Part shown: piece by piece, positions 12,601-24,400 of the stretch | How the letters are laid out: every line of letters begins with the position of its first letter | Position numbering within the stretch: position 1 is the first letter of the stretch | From: Desmodesmus armatus | Lineage: Eukaryota > Chlorophyta > Chlorophyceae > Sphaeropleales > Scenedesmaceae | Direction of reading: 5' to 3' | Assembly: GCA_007449985.2 (NCBI GenBank) | Contig: VIIQ02000059.1 | Coordinates: 248,001-312,000 of the forward strand | Length of the DNA: 64,000 bases | Made by a program: the position numbers and the translations under genes | Notes under the pieces: model-generated | What the model saw: only the letters and a program-made list of their open reading frames with translations | The model's database searches: none | What the model was told of the DNA's origin: nothing

Positions 12601-15130
12601 CATCCAGGAAGAAGATGATGGTGGTCAGCTTCTGGTTGGCCATGTGCGCACTGATCTCATCCACAGACGGCAGCTGCAGCACAACAGGCAGACCAACCAG
12701 CACACCCTCAGGCGATACATGCGCAACTCACAGCGCCCAGTTCACACCCCAGCAAGCTTTGCCGTACACAACTTGATGTGAGCTTGCCAACACCCTGACA
12801 TGCTGCTGCAAGTAGCCCTTGCCGCCTCGTACAGCTGCCAATCCCACTCAGTCGGCACGCTGTCGCCACCCGTCAAACTGGCGGCGGCAGTCGCTTGAAC
12901 TGCATCCTGCAGGAGCAGCTGCCATGCACAGCGCCATGATGGAGTCCATGAGGGATGCCCAAGGCAGCAAGCCGCACAGACTCACCGTCCGCCTGGGCCC
13001 GCACTTTGCGCTGCGCTTCAGGGCTGCCATGGTTGCTGCTGCTGCCGGCTTGGCCTCGTCCAGCTCATCCATGTCCTGCACACACCAGCAGCGACGTCAG
13101 CGTCAGGTCAAAAGGGCATCACACAAAAATTGCACTTCTGCACCAGATCTCAACTGCTTCTGTTGGTGTTCCCCCGTGGCACTGCAGTCCTGCCTTCAAT
13201 GACTGCTGCATCATCACTACGACAACTGCTGCTGCTGCAGTTTTGATTGCATGGCATGGCACTCGAAACCGCCATGCCATGCCATGCCGGCATGGCATAG
13301 AAGGCAGTGGCCTTTCATGCCATGCCGGCCAGCCCAACTGCTGGCGTTCAAGCTGCTTGGTATGCCTTGGTCAACACAAGCCGTTCATCCACGCCCCGCA
13401 TGCTGCTTTCCAACCACCCCATCCACAGCGGCCCCAGACCGCCAAAGCCCCCACCACCATGCAAGTGCATGGCCACCTACTGTACTGCCCACTGACCTGC
13501 AGGGCTGTGTGCACATACTCGCTGATCAGCCCCGTGAACTCCTTGCTGGGCGGCATTGCGCTGGCCACCAAGTGAAACAGTGCCCACGCGCGTGCCCTGC
13601 TGGTGCTGCTGGGGTTGCTGCGCGTCTGCTTCACCAGCTGCATGTACAGCTCATCCCGCAACTCCTGGCGCTTCAGGCCCTGCGGATACACAAACAAACG
13701 ACATAGGCGACGGCCAACCAATTACAGTTACAGACTTTGCCACGGCAGCACCAAGCACTCCACACCAGAGCCAGGGGCATGCGGGAGTCAAACCAAAGCC
13801 AGTGACTGCCAGACACAGACAGGATGGTGCAGCACAACATGTGTAGAGCAGATATGGTGCTTGGGATGTATGTGCAGCTCCAGCGTGTGCACACCCTTTC
13901 CTGCACATGCTGCTAAGCAGCAAGGTGGCTGTAGTTGCTTGCTGCCATGTAGCATATCAGTGATGATGGGTCCTTCAGCTTCCTGTGCACAATGCTGACG
14001 GCCTGTGCAGGCGCAGCCGCACCTGGTGCAGCAGCTTCTGTGCTGTCTCAACAGCGACTGCTTGTGTTGGCAGCTCATTGCCTTGCATGTCACCACAGAA
14101 GCGCAGGATGCCTGCAAGCACCAGGGAGAGCCAAGCAGAGCACGCAACAGCCATGGGCACAATACCCCCCGCCACCTGTGGTGCAACCGACCATCCTCAC
14201 TGATCCTGAACAAGGCTGGGCTTGCAGTGGCAGGGCGCAGGTTTGCAATCGCAGCTGCGCCAGTGCTGCATACATGCCTGCTGGGCTGCTGCCTTGCTGT
14301 GTGCACGTACCTGCAAACATCTTGACCGCCCTGCTGACATGGTCCTGAGCCAGGCGCAGCAGTGATGTGGGGATGGGTTCCTGCACACATCAAGCAACGC
14401 AAACCCCGAAGCGTCAACATGGTGTGCTTGAAAACCATGCAGGGCCATTTCGGTCAATACGCACGTGCGCTGCTGATGCGGCTGCTGCCATGGACGGCTG
14501 CACAACAGTGGCTGGCTGAAGCTTCAGATGGGTGTAGGGCATGCGCAGCTGCTGCCTGTGAGGATGCTGGCCCCCCCCCACTCACATTTGACCACTGCAG
14601 CATCTCGTCTGCGGAGAGGGGGTTGCCCAGGCCTCCCCCGCTGGGGCTCCTGGAGGACTGCGGGCTGCTGCCGGTGGTGTTGTTGCGGCTGAGCATCTTG
14701 TTCTTGAAGAGTGCTGTCAGCTTGCCCGTGGTAGTGTTGCGCTGCAGGGCCTTGTTGAAGCTGTCCACCTGTGGCATGACAACAGCACAGACCCCGCTCC
14801 TTGTGGTCAAGGGCCAACCACGCTCCAGCTGCGCTGGCAGGACACATGGCAGACAACTGCTGCACACAAATGCATGGAAGCAACATGCACTCGTCCTTGA
14901 CTGTCCTCGTGATTTCACACTGGCTGGAGACAACTCAGGTGTCAAAGCATTCCGCGAGCTGCTGTTGTGAGCGAAGTGTGCTGCAGCTCCCCGCCAACCT
15001 GGAACTGCTCTTCATGGCCAGAGAGAGACGACAGCCGCCGACTTGCTTGGGGCGGGGTCAGATAGCCTGGCCCTTCCGGTGCCTGCAGTGGTGGGAGAGG
15101 ATACGTAGTTGAGGGCTGCGCTGACACCAT
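3652..15130 (-). CDS. KCBP: Kinesin-like calmodulin-binding protein (MyTH4-FERM kinesin)
   Basis: A minus-end-directed kinesin-14 of plants and green algae, regulated by calcium/calmodulin and acting on microtubules. I read 27 exons: 14999-15130, 14586-14768, 14311-14380, 14023-14111, 13497-13679, 12986-13075, 12587-12673, 12141-12310, 11721-11925, 11340-11488, 10947-11056, 10573-10694, 10050-10233, 9718-9847, 9179-9329, 8789-8911, 8283-8391, 7881-8116, 7385-7534, 7098-7208, 6886-6934, 6448-6629, 5925-6095, 5241-5395, 4896-5018, 4372-4557, 3652-4042. They join in frame to 1346 aa (Arabidopsis KCBP about 1260). Order: MyTH4 (about 45-280; [23 protein letters not shown]), FERM (about 285-600; [19 protein letters not shown]), coiled coil (600-870), C-terminal motor (from IRVYCRVRP, about 873) with P-loop GQTGSGKT, switch I NHESSRSH and switch II DLAGSER. 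The calmodulin-binding helix [14 protein letters not shown] is kept. About 110 Ala/Ser/Pro-rich residues follow it. Exon 1 is tentative; a TAG lies in frame 12 bases upstream of its ATG. Confidence 0.95.
5608..5791. repeat. Foldback (long inverted repeat) element in a KCBP intron
   Basis: The left arm (about 5608-5697) and right arm (about 5712-5791) are near-complementary over about 80-90 bases with a 14-base loop. The inner arms AGCTTTTCAGGGAAGATGA / TCATCTTCCCTGAAAAGCT are perfect. Further out a G12 tract (5621-5632) faces a C14 tract (5767-5780), and TCCCTCCTTC faces GAAGGAGGGA at the ends. It lies wholly inside the intron between the exons at 5925-6095 and 5241-5395. It resembles a small nonautonomous foldback/MITE-like insertion; I did not establish target-site duplications. 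Confidence 0.75.
9311..9566. repeat. Tandem duplication of a KCBP exon edge (about 128 bp unit)
   Basis: The acceptor side of the KCBP exon 9179-9329 (CAGCGCCTCCTTCTCAGCC CTGAC... at 9311) is repeated at 9439 as CAGCGCCTCCTTCCCAGTC CTGAC..., followed in both by the same CAGCAGGTGACACxCATG intron sequence. Farther on, CAG..CAGCAxGCxCATGCTGCAGT recurs at about 9404 and 9534. The second copy lies in the intron as a degenerate pseudo-exon edge. A (TG)n-G14 tract lies in the first unit and a G9 run in the second. Confidence 0.65.
13279..13298. repeat. 20-bp perfect palindrome
   Basis: ATGCCATGCC followed directly by GGCATGGCAT, inside a KCBP intron, in a neighbourhood of further GCCATG/CATGGC words (13250-13330). 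It would form a hairpin. Confidence 0.8.
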
Positions 15131-16328
15131 GCAATGATGCTACAAGTTGCCATCACGCGGCTGCTGTGGCTGAGCGCAGTCTCCTTGCCCAGCAGCACGG
15201 TCATGCTGCATCCAGGCAGAGGCTGACATGAAGCCACTGACACCTGCCCTGCACAAGCGCAGCTGCCATCAACATGCTGTGTCATGGCCAGGCCAAACTG
15301 TTGCACCGCTGCTGCGTACCCCAGCACTCCGTAAACTCCAGTCCACTGACTGCTGCAGTTCAGAACCATCGCCACCCTGCAGCAGTGGTCATTTCAACCT
15401 TTCCATCAGCACACAGGATTTGCATCATGTGTTGCCAGCACTTCTCTGCCACACATGGAACCTGTGCATAAGTTTCACATTAAGCTGCACATGCATCAAC
15501 AAAGTGCTGTGTGCTCGTCTTGACAGCATGCTCCCGCTGTTGACAACACCGCCAGCTACCAACACCGCCAGCTACCGACTGCAGCATTTTTGCCTCACCT
15601 CCACTGGCATGCTGCTGCTGGCCAGTCAAACCTGCGTGTGGATATTTGCACCAGGTCACGTCAAGGTCTTTTGCTAGACAGCACCAGTCCCTGTTCGGTC
15701 GTTGTCTTGCTGCTGTTCCTCTGGACACAGTCAGGAGTGGTCATGCCATGTGTGCCACGATGCTGCTGGCTGATGCCTGGATCATGCTGGCCACGCACCT
15801 TCACAGCCACCTGTGTGCTTGAATGGGCCAGCAAAAGCCCAGGCTGACAGGTCTCCTGATGTCTGTTTGTTCCTTGTTGCACACCTGCTGTTGCAGCATG
15901 CAGCTGCTGGGCAACCCAGCAGTAACTGTTGTCAAACGCAATGAAAGTACGGCTTACAGGAACCGTCGCAGTGCCGCTGCTCCTGCTTCACGCCGAGGCA
16001 GACAGACGGGGCATGGTTGACAGGTTGTGTCCTAGGCAAGAAGAAACGATACGGTGCTGTCTTACAAAAGCACTACCGTATGGCAAACAACGCCTCTGTT
16101 CACGGAGTTCAAACAAACCCTCGAGCTAAACCTGGCCAAGCTTGTGCACAATCGTCGCGTCGGTGCCTGGTAGGGTCCTTTTCCCACCCTGTGTGACGTC
16201 TGAAGGTGAGGGACGCCTTCTCGTAGGCCTGCCCGTTAAACGCAGCAGCTTGGCGTCTGCAATCAGCCTGAGTGCCTGCTGCTGTTGTGCGGTTCCTTTG
16301 CCGTCTGCAGTTAAACAGATAGGACAAG
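15131..16328. promoter_or_regulatory. Divergent promoter region between KCBP and eL21
   Basis: About 1.2 kb separates the KCBP start (minus) from the eL21 start (plus), so both promoters must lie here. No convincing TATA box or gene was seen. The eL21 ATG context (GACAAG-ATG, A at -3) is good. The KCBP 5' UTR probably occupies the left part. Confidence 0.45.
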
Positions 16329-19074
16329 ATGCCGGGTGGTCAAGGTCTGAGGCACCGCACCCGCGACCTGTTCCAGCGCGGCTTCAGGCAGAAGGGATTC
16401 ATCCCCCTTACCACATACCTGCGCACATATAAGCTGGGCGACTATGTGGACATCAAGATGAACCCCGCACAGCAGAAGGCAAGCATACCTGCAACTGTGC
16501 AGCTTGCACAGGCCTGCCCACTGATCCCCAGGGCATCAGCCACCAAGCAGCAGCAGCAGCGGCACATGCAGTTGATCCAGCTCTCCTGCAGCAGCAATCA
16601 GGGGCCAGGGGTGTGAATGGTGTTTCCTTCAGCACGGCTTTGTGTGCCTCCTCACGTTTGCACCGCAGCAGCTCAGAAAGCTTGCACCTGCTGCTGTTGT
16701 AACTGCTCCCTGTACTGACAGGGTATGGCCTTCAAGTGGTACCACGGCAAGACTGGCGTTGTCTGGAACGTCACAAAGCGTGCAGTGGGTGTGGAGGTGA
16801 ACAAGACGGTGAGTGTATGTTGGCCAGTACGCTTGCACCTGGGCAGTGGCAGGGCACTGGGGAGCAGAGGGGTGAGGGCCCGGGGGGGGGGGGGGGGGGG
16901 CGTGTTCCTATAGGCAGAGAGGGGAAGCCAGGGCTGTGTGGTATATGAGGGTGAGGGAGGAGGAGGAGGAGGTGAGGGAGGATAGGGGAAGGGGGGCAGG
17001 GATAGGCGTGCTGGGCGTTACCCTTGCTGCCTGCAGGAAGTGCCGGCAGCAGCCGAGCGTGCATCGGTTTTGGTCAGTTACACCAGGCGAATGCTGCTCA
17101 GCTGCAATGCGGTGCACTGGAGCAGATGCACCACCAGCAGCACAAGCTGGAGCAGCATGCCCGCATGCAGACCTTGTGGTTTAGGGGCGGCAACAGCCTT
17201 GGTGCAGCGCCACTGTCTGGGGGCGCGACAGCAATGCAACAGCAGCAGTACAGCAGCAGCATACAACAGCCCCCAGCGCGCCACTGTGCGGGCCTGACAA
17301 CAGCAGCGTACTAGTCCAGCTGTAGGCCCCCAACGCTGGGCACAGTCAGGCAACACTTGCTGCCGCCGCCGCTGTTTTGGGGGAGTATGTTGGACATTTT
17401 CATGGACATTTTCGCCAAACAACAACGTTTTACACGGTGTCTGAGCAGCAGCTGCAGCACGGCACGGCCGTGTGCACATTGTTGGGGCAGCTGCGCTCGC
17501 TTGCAGCATGTCGGAGGGGCTCCCCACATGCAGCAGACCAGCATCAATGCAGCTGAGTGCTGCATAAGTTGCAGGCACACCAGGGCAGACAGGCTTGTCG
17601 CGGCAGCAGGGTGTTGATGGGGCAAGGTGGCGCGAAGTTTGGCACCCTCGAGGTGAACCAGTCTCCACCACCCTGCCCCAATGATACCCTGCTGTTGCCT
17701 TGAGCACTGGTCAGCTGCCAGCTGCACTTCCAGCCGTTGTTACGCGCAGAGAAGTGACAGTCATAGCAGCATGTGCCAGAGTGGCAAGGGTAGTAGCAGT
17801 AGGCATCGGGCTGTGGGTGGGTCTGGGTGTGCTTGGCAATTGGGGCCTGCTCATGGGTTGGAGCAGCGTCAAGATTGGGGCAACAGTGGGGCCAGCCAGA
17901 AGGGTGGGGCGGGTCGCAGCTCAAATATTGCAGTGACCATTGGGTGGGGCGTGGGGCCAGCATCGGCAGACTTCGCCAGGGAAAGGGGGTAGACAAGCCA
18001 GTGAACGGCCAGGGGTCAGGTGGATCGCCACCAGATTCTGCTGGTGCAATGCAATGCAAGAGGTGGCCATAGATCCAAGGGGCAGCAGCGGCAGCCAGCT
18101 TTGCCTTACCCAGCAAGCTGCAGTGCTTGTAGCAGCAGCCGCACACCTAAGTCGTTTGGGCCCTCTCCCCCCCCCCCCCCCCCTCGCTCTCTCTGGCACT
18201 CCTCCTGCCCACCCGCCCTCGCTTCACCTTTTCCCACTTCGCTTCACTTGCGCCTTTTCCTTCACCCCAGCTTAGCCTGTGGTCCTGCTGATGCTGCATG
18301 CCTGCTGGTGAGCCCCTATGCATCCCCAACCTCCACTGCTGATGCCGTTGCTTCGGGGTCTGCCTGTGCGTCTGTGCTTCCTGTGTGACCATCTCTGCCT
18401 GCAGGTGAACGGCAGCATCATACGCCAAAAGCATCCTGTCCTGCTGCAGATTGGGCCAAACTCCGCGCCTGCTAAGCATCCCCCCTGCTGCTGCCTGCCT
18501 CCTGCTGCTGCCTGCTTGTATCGTCATCATCCATGCACCTGCAGGTGAACGGCCGCATCATCCGCAAGCGCATCCACGTGCGCATTGAGCACGTGCAGCC
18601 CTCCCGCTGCCGCGAGGACTTCCTGCGCCGCCGTGAGACCAACGACAAGATCAAGCACGAGGCAAAGGTGGCAGGAGGTGAGGCGGGGAGTCAGCAGGGA
18701 GTGTGTGGCTGTTTTGTCGGCATGTGTCTCCAGCCCCTATTATGTTTCCCATCCACCTGACACCTTCACCCTTCTACGCTTCACCCTTCTATAGGGAGCA
18801 GTTGCCTCCCCCACCCCTAAGCGCCTGCCCAGGGCGCCCATGCTGCTTCTGCGTTGTCCCTGAATTGTCTAAGACAAGCGGACTCTCAAGATGTTCCCCA
18901 GTTCACTTACAACCCTCCCTGCTGCGCTCCACCCCTCTCGCACGTCCTGCAGTTGCTCCCCCCAGCACCAAGCGCCTGCCCAAGGGCCCCCGCGGTGCCT
19001 TCTCCCTCGAGAACGTCAAGATGGAGACCATCACTGCCATCCCCTACGATATCGTGAAGGAAGGCCTGCAGTAA
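16329..19074 (+). CDS. RPL21: 60S ribosomal protein L21 (eL21)
   Basis: A core protein of the cytosolic large ribosomal subunit. Four exons, 16329-16478, 16722-16808, 18545-18677 and 18953-19074, join exactly in frame to 163 aa, the usual eukaryotic eL21 length. Conserved blocks in order are [70 protein letters not shown] and [11 protein letters not shown], ending [11 protein letters not shown]. Intron 1 uses a GC-AG pair (AAG/GCAAGC ... ACAG), the commonest minor splice variant. Intron 2 is 1.7 kb and carries a G19 run (16882-16900) and a C-run near 18170. Upstream of exons 3 and 4 lie degenerate copies of those exons. A TGTAA poly(A)-type signal lies at 19355-19359, about 280 bases past the stop. 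Expression is expected to be high and constitutive, as for other ribosomal protein genes. Confidence 0.97.
18401..18450 (+). pseudogene. Degenerate copy of eL21 exon 3 (pseudo-exon)
   Basis: CTGCAG-GTGAACGGC at 18399-18413 repeats the acceptor and start of true exon 3 (18545) with an offset of 140 bases. The copy reads VNGSIIRQ against VNGRIIRK and then decays. It keeps an AG acceptor and could be a decoy splice site; using it would disrupt eL21. Confidence 0.7.
18797..18842 (+). pseudogene. Degenerate copy of eL21 exon 4 (pseudo-exon)
   Basis: GCAGTTGCCTCCCCCACCCCTAAGCGCCTGCCC repeats the acceptor and first codons of exon 4 (from 18949) at an offset of about 152 bases, with small indels that break the frame. 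The preceding intron sequence (CTTCACCCTTCT) is also similar. Confidence 0.7.
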
Positions 19075-21490
19075 GCAGCTCTTACCTACTGTTGGCAGCA
19101 GCAGCAGTGGCAGCAGTGGCAGTTGCCCAGCAGACAGCAGCGACGGCCACTCCACTGGCAGCAGCAGCAGCAGTTGCGCTCGCGAGTGCGGCTGGTGTCC
19201 TGGGCAGCAGCGGGTGTGGCCGCAGCTGGCAGCAGCAGCAGCTGCTGCGTGACGCTGGCGGCTGGAGGTTGCAGCAGCAGTGTGCAGCAGTGGTCTGGTT
19301 GCGGCAGCTGCAGGGGCAGCTGTGTCCAGGCGTGTGCTGGGTGTGCTTTGGTGCTGTAACATGATGATCCCGTTCCCGCAGCAGTATCTCATGTGTTTGG
19401 TGTCCGGATTGGGCATTGCATTTCTGTTGTACTCAAGCAAAAGTACATTACACCGGAAGGATCCACTTCAGACAGCAGTGGCAACAACAGCAGCAGCTGA
19501 CACCTTCATGTCACAGTGAGCCAAGGGTTGGGGGCCCCGAAGCTCGTCTAGCCGCATTTGCACCTGCATATGCATCACTAACCACTTCTTTTCGTTGACA
19601 GACACGACAGCTTCAGCCTCTGCGATCTTACTACAACAGCAGCAGGCTTTCGTTGCCTGGGGTGGCGGTGGGGGACCCAGTGCTAGTGTTCTGTGTTCCC
19701 ATCTTTGTGTGTTCCCAGTGTCTCCACAGGAAACCTTGCTACCTCCCCGGTTCCGGGCACTGTCTCAGCAGCAGCTGCTTACACATGCAGCACTGCCTGA
19801 GGCAGCTCAGACGGACAAGGGCCTGCATCATGTGGTTCAGGGTGAGCGTGTGGGGTGGGGTGAAGGACATGGGCCCTATGTTGGGTAAAAACCTGGAACC
19901 CTAGGATGGCAGTGGGTTTCTTGTGGCGTGTTGGCCATCTGCAGCAGACGGGTTTGCCTGCCTGCACACTGCTAAACCAGGGGATGTGCTGGCTTACTAA
20001 CTCGCAATCAGTTCAGTATCAGCTGTTGCATCATGCAGCATGCAGCAGGTAACCCAGATTTGTTTGCAAGAAAGCTCAGAACATGTCGGCTAAGTGGCTA
20101 GGTTGGCCTATGCATACCTATCAGGTTGCACAGCTAAGACAGCTGCACACAGTGCTCTGGGGGGAGCTGGCCCTCCTGACCTTACAAGCATCACCTGACA
20201 ATGTCTGGGGACTGACCAACCCCGGCCTAAGCTTTGCAAGATGTTGGTAGACAGTAGCTGCTTTACACAGCCGGTATCTCAATCCTGCAGGAACAACTTG
20301 CCTCTTGTCCACTCAGCATGACGTGCCATGTGTCTCACTCAGCAATCCCACCCTTTGGCTGACGTGAGACCGCAAGAGATGCTCAGCACAGGCAACACTC
20401 ACGAAGTGCCAACAGCAGAGCTGGCCCAGCAGCAGGGTCCTTTATTCCTGCACCTTGTCCGATAGGGTAAATGATGAATACTGTTACTGTTACATGGTTC
20501 AGGCTGAGCCTGAACACCCCGTAGGGAGCCAACGAGGCTCATGATTAGAGCAGTAGCAGCTGCAACTGGAAAGGTAGCAGGCTCTGGCCCAGGACTTGCA
20601 CACCGGCAACTTCAACACCACACAATGTCAACTTCCCTCACACATGCTTGCAGACTTTAGCACATGCATAACTGTCCCAAAATGGTTTCACACGTCTTGC
20701 TGCTGCACACCAATTTTCGTACGGAATACTTCTGTACCATTGCAACTTCGGCACCAAGGTACAATGTACATGTCACATGTATGGCGCCATGGCTGGGAAT
20801 GCCAGCAAGGCCCTGCATGTAGCTACAGACTATAGTGTGTCCGACAGCATCAGCAAGAGTCCAGCATCTTGAATATCTTCCGAGTCAAAACAAAGGCCAC
20901 AACTGTGCAGGTCTGCTTGCAATGACACATACAGCAGGAGCCACAGAGTCACAATACCCCAGCAGATGACAGATGCACACAGCGTACCAGCACAGGGATG
21001 TATGTACAGCAATGTATGTACGGCACAATCAACAACAGCACAGACAGCAGAGTACAGCATCAGGGCGCAACAGCACACCCGACACACGCACAGACAGCAG
21101 ATCAAAGACAGCATAGCCGCACACCTGCTGCAAACACTGCTCCAGGCAAGCTGGAGTGGAGACCAATCATAACCAGTTGTCAAGCAATTGCTTCAGTGCT
21201 CATAGTGCTGCCACACGCCCCAACACAAACTGGGTGCCTTGACAAAATACTTCGGAATGACCAGCGGCAGTGAGGCCGATTTCTGCTGGGACATTGGCAG
21301 TGCTGCAGCAGCGGCAACCGCCGCCAGGGCCAAAAGCTGTCAATGTACTTACTGTCTGCGAACACCCAAAACCCCAATGTGAAGGTCCAGATCCAAACGA
21401 CAAAACATCCTGGTTGTTCTGCCTCAGGCATACCGCCTGTGGAAGTGACACCCCACAACACAAAATCCACCCTGTACCCACCCTACACCC
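19075..21490. other. Convergent intergenic region, eL21 and phosphatase 3' ends
   Basis: No coding frame supported. The left part (to about 19.9 kb) is CAG/GT-rich on the top strand; the right part (from about 20.1 kb) turns C/A-rich, as expected if the eL21 and phosphatase 3' untranslated regions meet near 20 kb. The top-strand TGTAA at 19355 is a candidate eL21 poly(A) signal. Confidence 0.4.
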
Positions 21491-24400
21491 CTACCCGACC
21501 TTGTATGCAACAACGCTAGCATGATCCAGCTTGCCTGGCAACCCAGCCAGGAGCTCCGCAATCTCCGGACTGCGTCTGCTCAACTTCCCCTTGCTAGCAG
21601 CATCCTCAAGCACCTTCCGATGTGCATCTGTAACATCCATCGCAAACGCCATCAGCGCATCTACTGCTGCCTTTGCTGTCAAGTCGGCACCAGCAACAAA
21701 AGCCGGCAGCTCTCCGCCGCTGCTCCTGCCACCCGCCGACCCAGTGTTTAGCGCCTGCAACCCGCTGCTGCCGCCCCCGCTGCTTGCTGTGCTGGCCCGG
21801 CCAAACAAGCTGCTGCCGTCTGCAGGATGCGGTGGTACCAAAACTCCGAGTTGAATGCTCGCGGAGCCATTGACAGCTGGGACTGATTTCACCCCACCCG
21901 GCTGCTGCGGCGGCTGCGGCGGCTGCTGCGGCGGCTGGCTTGGCGGCTGCTGCGGACTGCATGCTTTGCGCAAGACCTTAGCCATGTCTGCCATAGCCCG
22001 TGCATGACACGACGCTGGGCTAGGTGAACACATATCAGCGTACTGCTGCCCCATGGGATCAGTAGCTCCGCTGCCGTTGAGTGCTGAGGCTGCGGCTGCC
22101 TGTGCTGCTGCAGAGGCCCTTGGGGACTTGCTGGGGAGGGAGGATGCCAGGACCTGCTTCCGCATGACGGGATCAAAGTTGTCCGCGATGCCATCACTCG
22201 TCAGGATGACCAAATCACCTGCAAGTACGACACACGACACAGGTGCATGCACATGGGAGGCGTGTGCAGTGTCTGCGCCATCCGTCAACAAATAAATTGA
22301 GTTGTGCAACAACCTTGCACACCAAGGCTGGTGGCATCGTATACATGCGTGAGCATCCTGTGCTGCTGCTATTTCAAAGGTAGGAACTTCAAATATACAA
22401 AGCACTTTCAATTATGCAAAGCACTGCCAAACTACGCACCTCGCTGCAGGTGTGTCAGGCTGTATGTGATGTTGGAGAGGTCTGGCTGGTCCCCCAAAGC
22501 ATAGCCAAGGCAACCAGGGCACACACGCGGGTCCCTGCAACAGTAGCAGTGGCAGTGGCGGCAGCAGCAGCACTGTTCGACTGCCACTAAGGTCGCAGTT
22601 ACGGAACCAAAACACACATAACACTGTTACACTCCAGTACAGGTGGCTGCCCCCTTCGTAGATGTGTGCACTGCGCTTGCAAGCACTTTTGCGATCCTGG
22701 CACGGCTGCCCCGCTCCCCGCCCCTGGGTCCAAACCCATTGCAACACGCACCAGTGGAAGCCATGCAGAGGAGGCCTGCAAGTCACCCCCTCCACAGTCA
22801 CTACATGCAGAAACACGCGTAGCCTCAGACGCACACATACCATACAACAACATCCTGCCCTGCTCCCCTGCCCCTGGGTCCAAACCCACCGCACCTCTTA
22901 CCTGTGGAAGCCATGCAGTGGTGGCATGTACGTCACCTCCTCCAGAGTCCCCGTCGCCGCCCTCCACACAAAGCAGGGGCTGTCCCCAATGCACACCGCC
23001 AGCAGCACATGACCACCACCCCAGCGCTTGGGGCACACCACGGCTCCAACTAAAGTAGTAAGGGTGCCGTCTGACTGGAGCACCTGCTGCTGTGCTGCAT
23101 TGACTGCTGTGCGCATGGCTGTGAAGGCTGCTGCACTTGTCAGCTTGCGTCCACCTGCGCCAAAGCAACGGCAAAGCAACGAACCAGTGTAGAGACGGTG
23201 AGGGGACCTAGAATGGAAATCTTGGGGATTTTGGAAAATCAGCGTTCTCTGTGCGCCGCAGCAACTCAGGGAGAGGGTCACTCAGGGTCGTGTGGGCCGA
23301 ACAGCACATAGAAAGCTGTGGTGGTCGCAACATGGCACGCCTTGTGTGGTGGCGTAATGGCGTAATGGCGTAATGGCGTAATGGCGTGACGGCGTAATGC
23401 ATGCTGCTCAGCAGCACACAAGCTACTCCACGACAAATACAAGCACTCCCATCACGCCTGCACTTGCCCCTGCAGCTGCGGCCAGCACTGACAACAAACT
23501 TATGGGCCAGTGCGTACAGCGCGCCCTTGGCGGTTGGGGGCGTGCTGTACACCCGGCTGAGTTGTGTGTGGCCAGCTGGTGGGGGGTGCGCCCCCCTCCC
23601 CTGGGAACCTTTCAAAACATATACAGAGCGCGCACCCACCTTGTGCGTACGCCAGCTGCTGGTGCAAGCTGCTGCAGAAGCCCAGTACTGCCCCCCTCGC
23701 AGCTGCCTTCGGCCTCTCGCCCCAGTTCACCCCATCTGCTAGGGCCAGTACTGCCCCCTGCTGGTACGCTATAGCAGCAAAGCAGTCGGCAATTGGGTCG
23801 CCGTTTCGCTTCCCCGTGAGAGGGTCCATATCATACAGGGAAGTTGCAGAGCCCCATACGTGCTGCTGGTGCTGCTGCCGTTGCTGGATGCTTTGCTGCT
23901 GCTGGTACTGCTGCTGCGGCGGGTGTGCGTACGGCTGCTGTTGGTGATGCCCGCTGTGGGAGTGCTGCTGTTGCGGCTGCTGCTGCGGCTGCTGCTGTTG
24001 AGGCGGGCTTGAGCGCCAGGAGATGTCACAACCTGTGTGTGGGGTGTACAGGTGGAGTGACCAACGAACAAGGCAGGCATGGATGTGGGGAATGAACAGG
24101 GCAATGGAGGGTCAGCAATCAGCAAACCAGGCAGCAGGCTTGGAATTATTCAAAGCTGTGTGTATAGGTAACCTGTGCACAAATTTGTGTGTGGAAGTGA
24201 CCCGTGCAGTTGACCAGTTCTGGGGGGTGGCAGCAGTACTACCGTGTGCACATGGACAGCAGGTAATCATGGCAGCGAGACAGCAGGATGCTACACGAGC
24301 TGCTGTCAAGAGAGACAATCATAGACTGCCATGCTGACAGCAGCGAAAGAGCACGATCGTATACACCCCACCTGCTACTGAGTGGTTGCTCTGCTGGCAC

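Noticed and set aside
16809..18544. Possible intronic snoRNA in the long eL21 intron
   Set aside because: Ribosomal protein introns often host snoRNAs, but I found no convincing paired C/D or H/ACA boxes by eye. A dedicated snoRNA search would decide.
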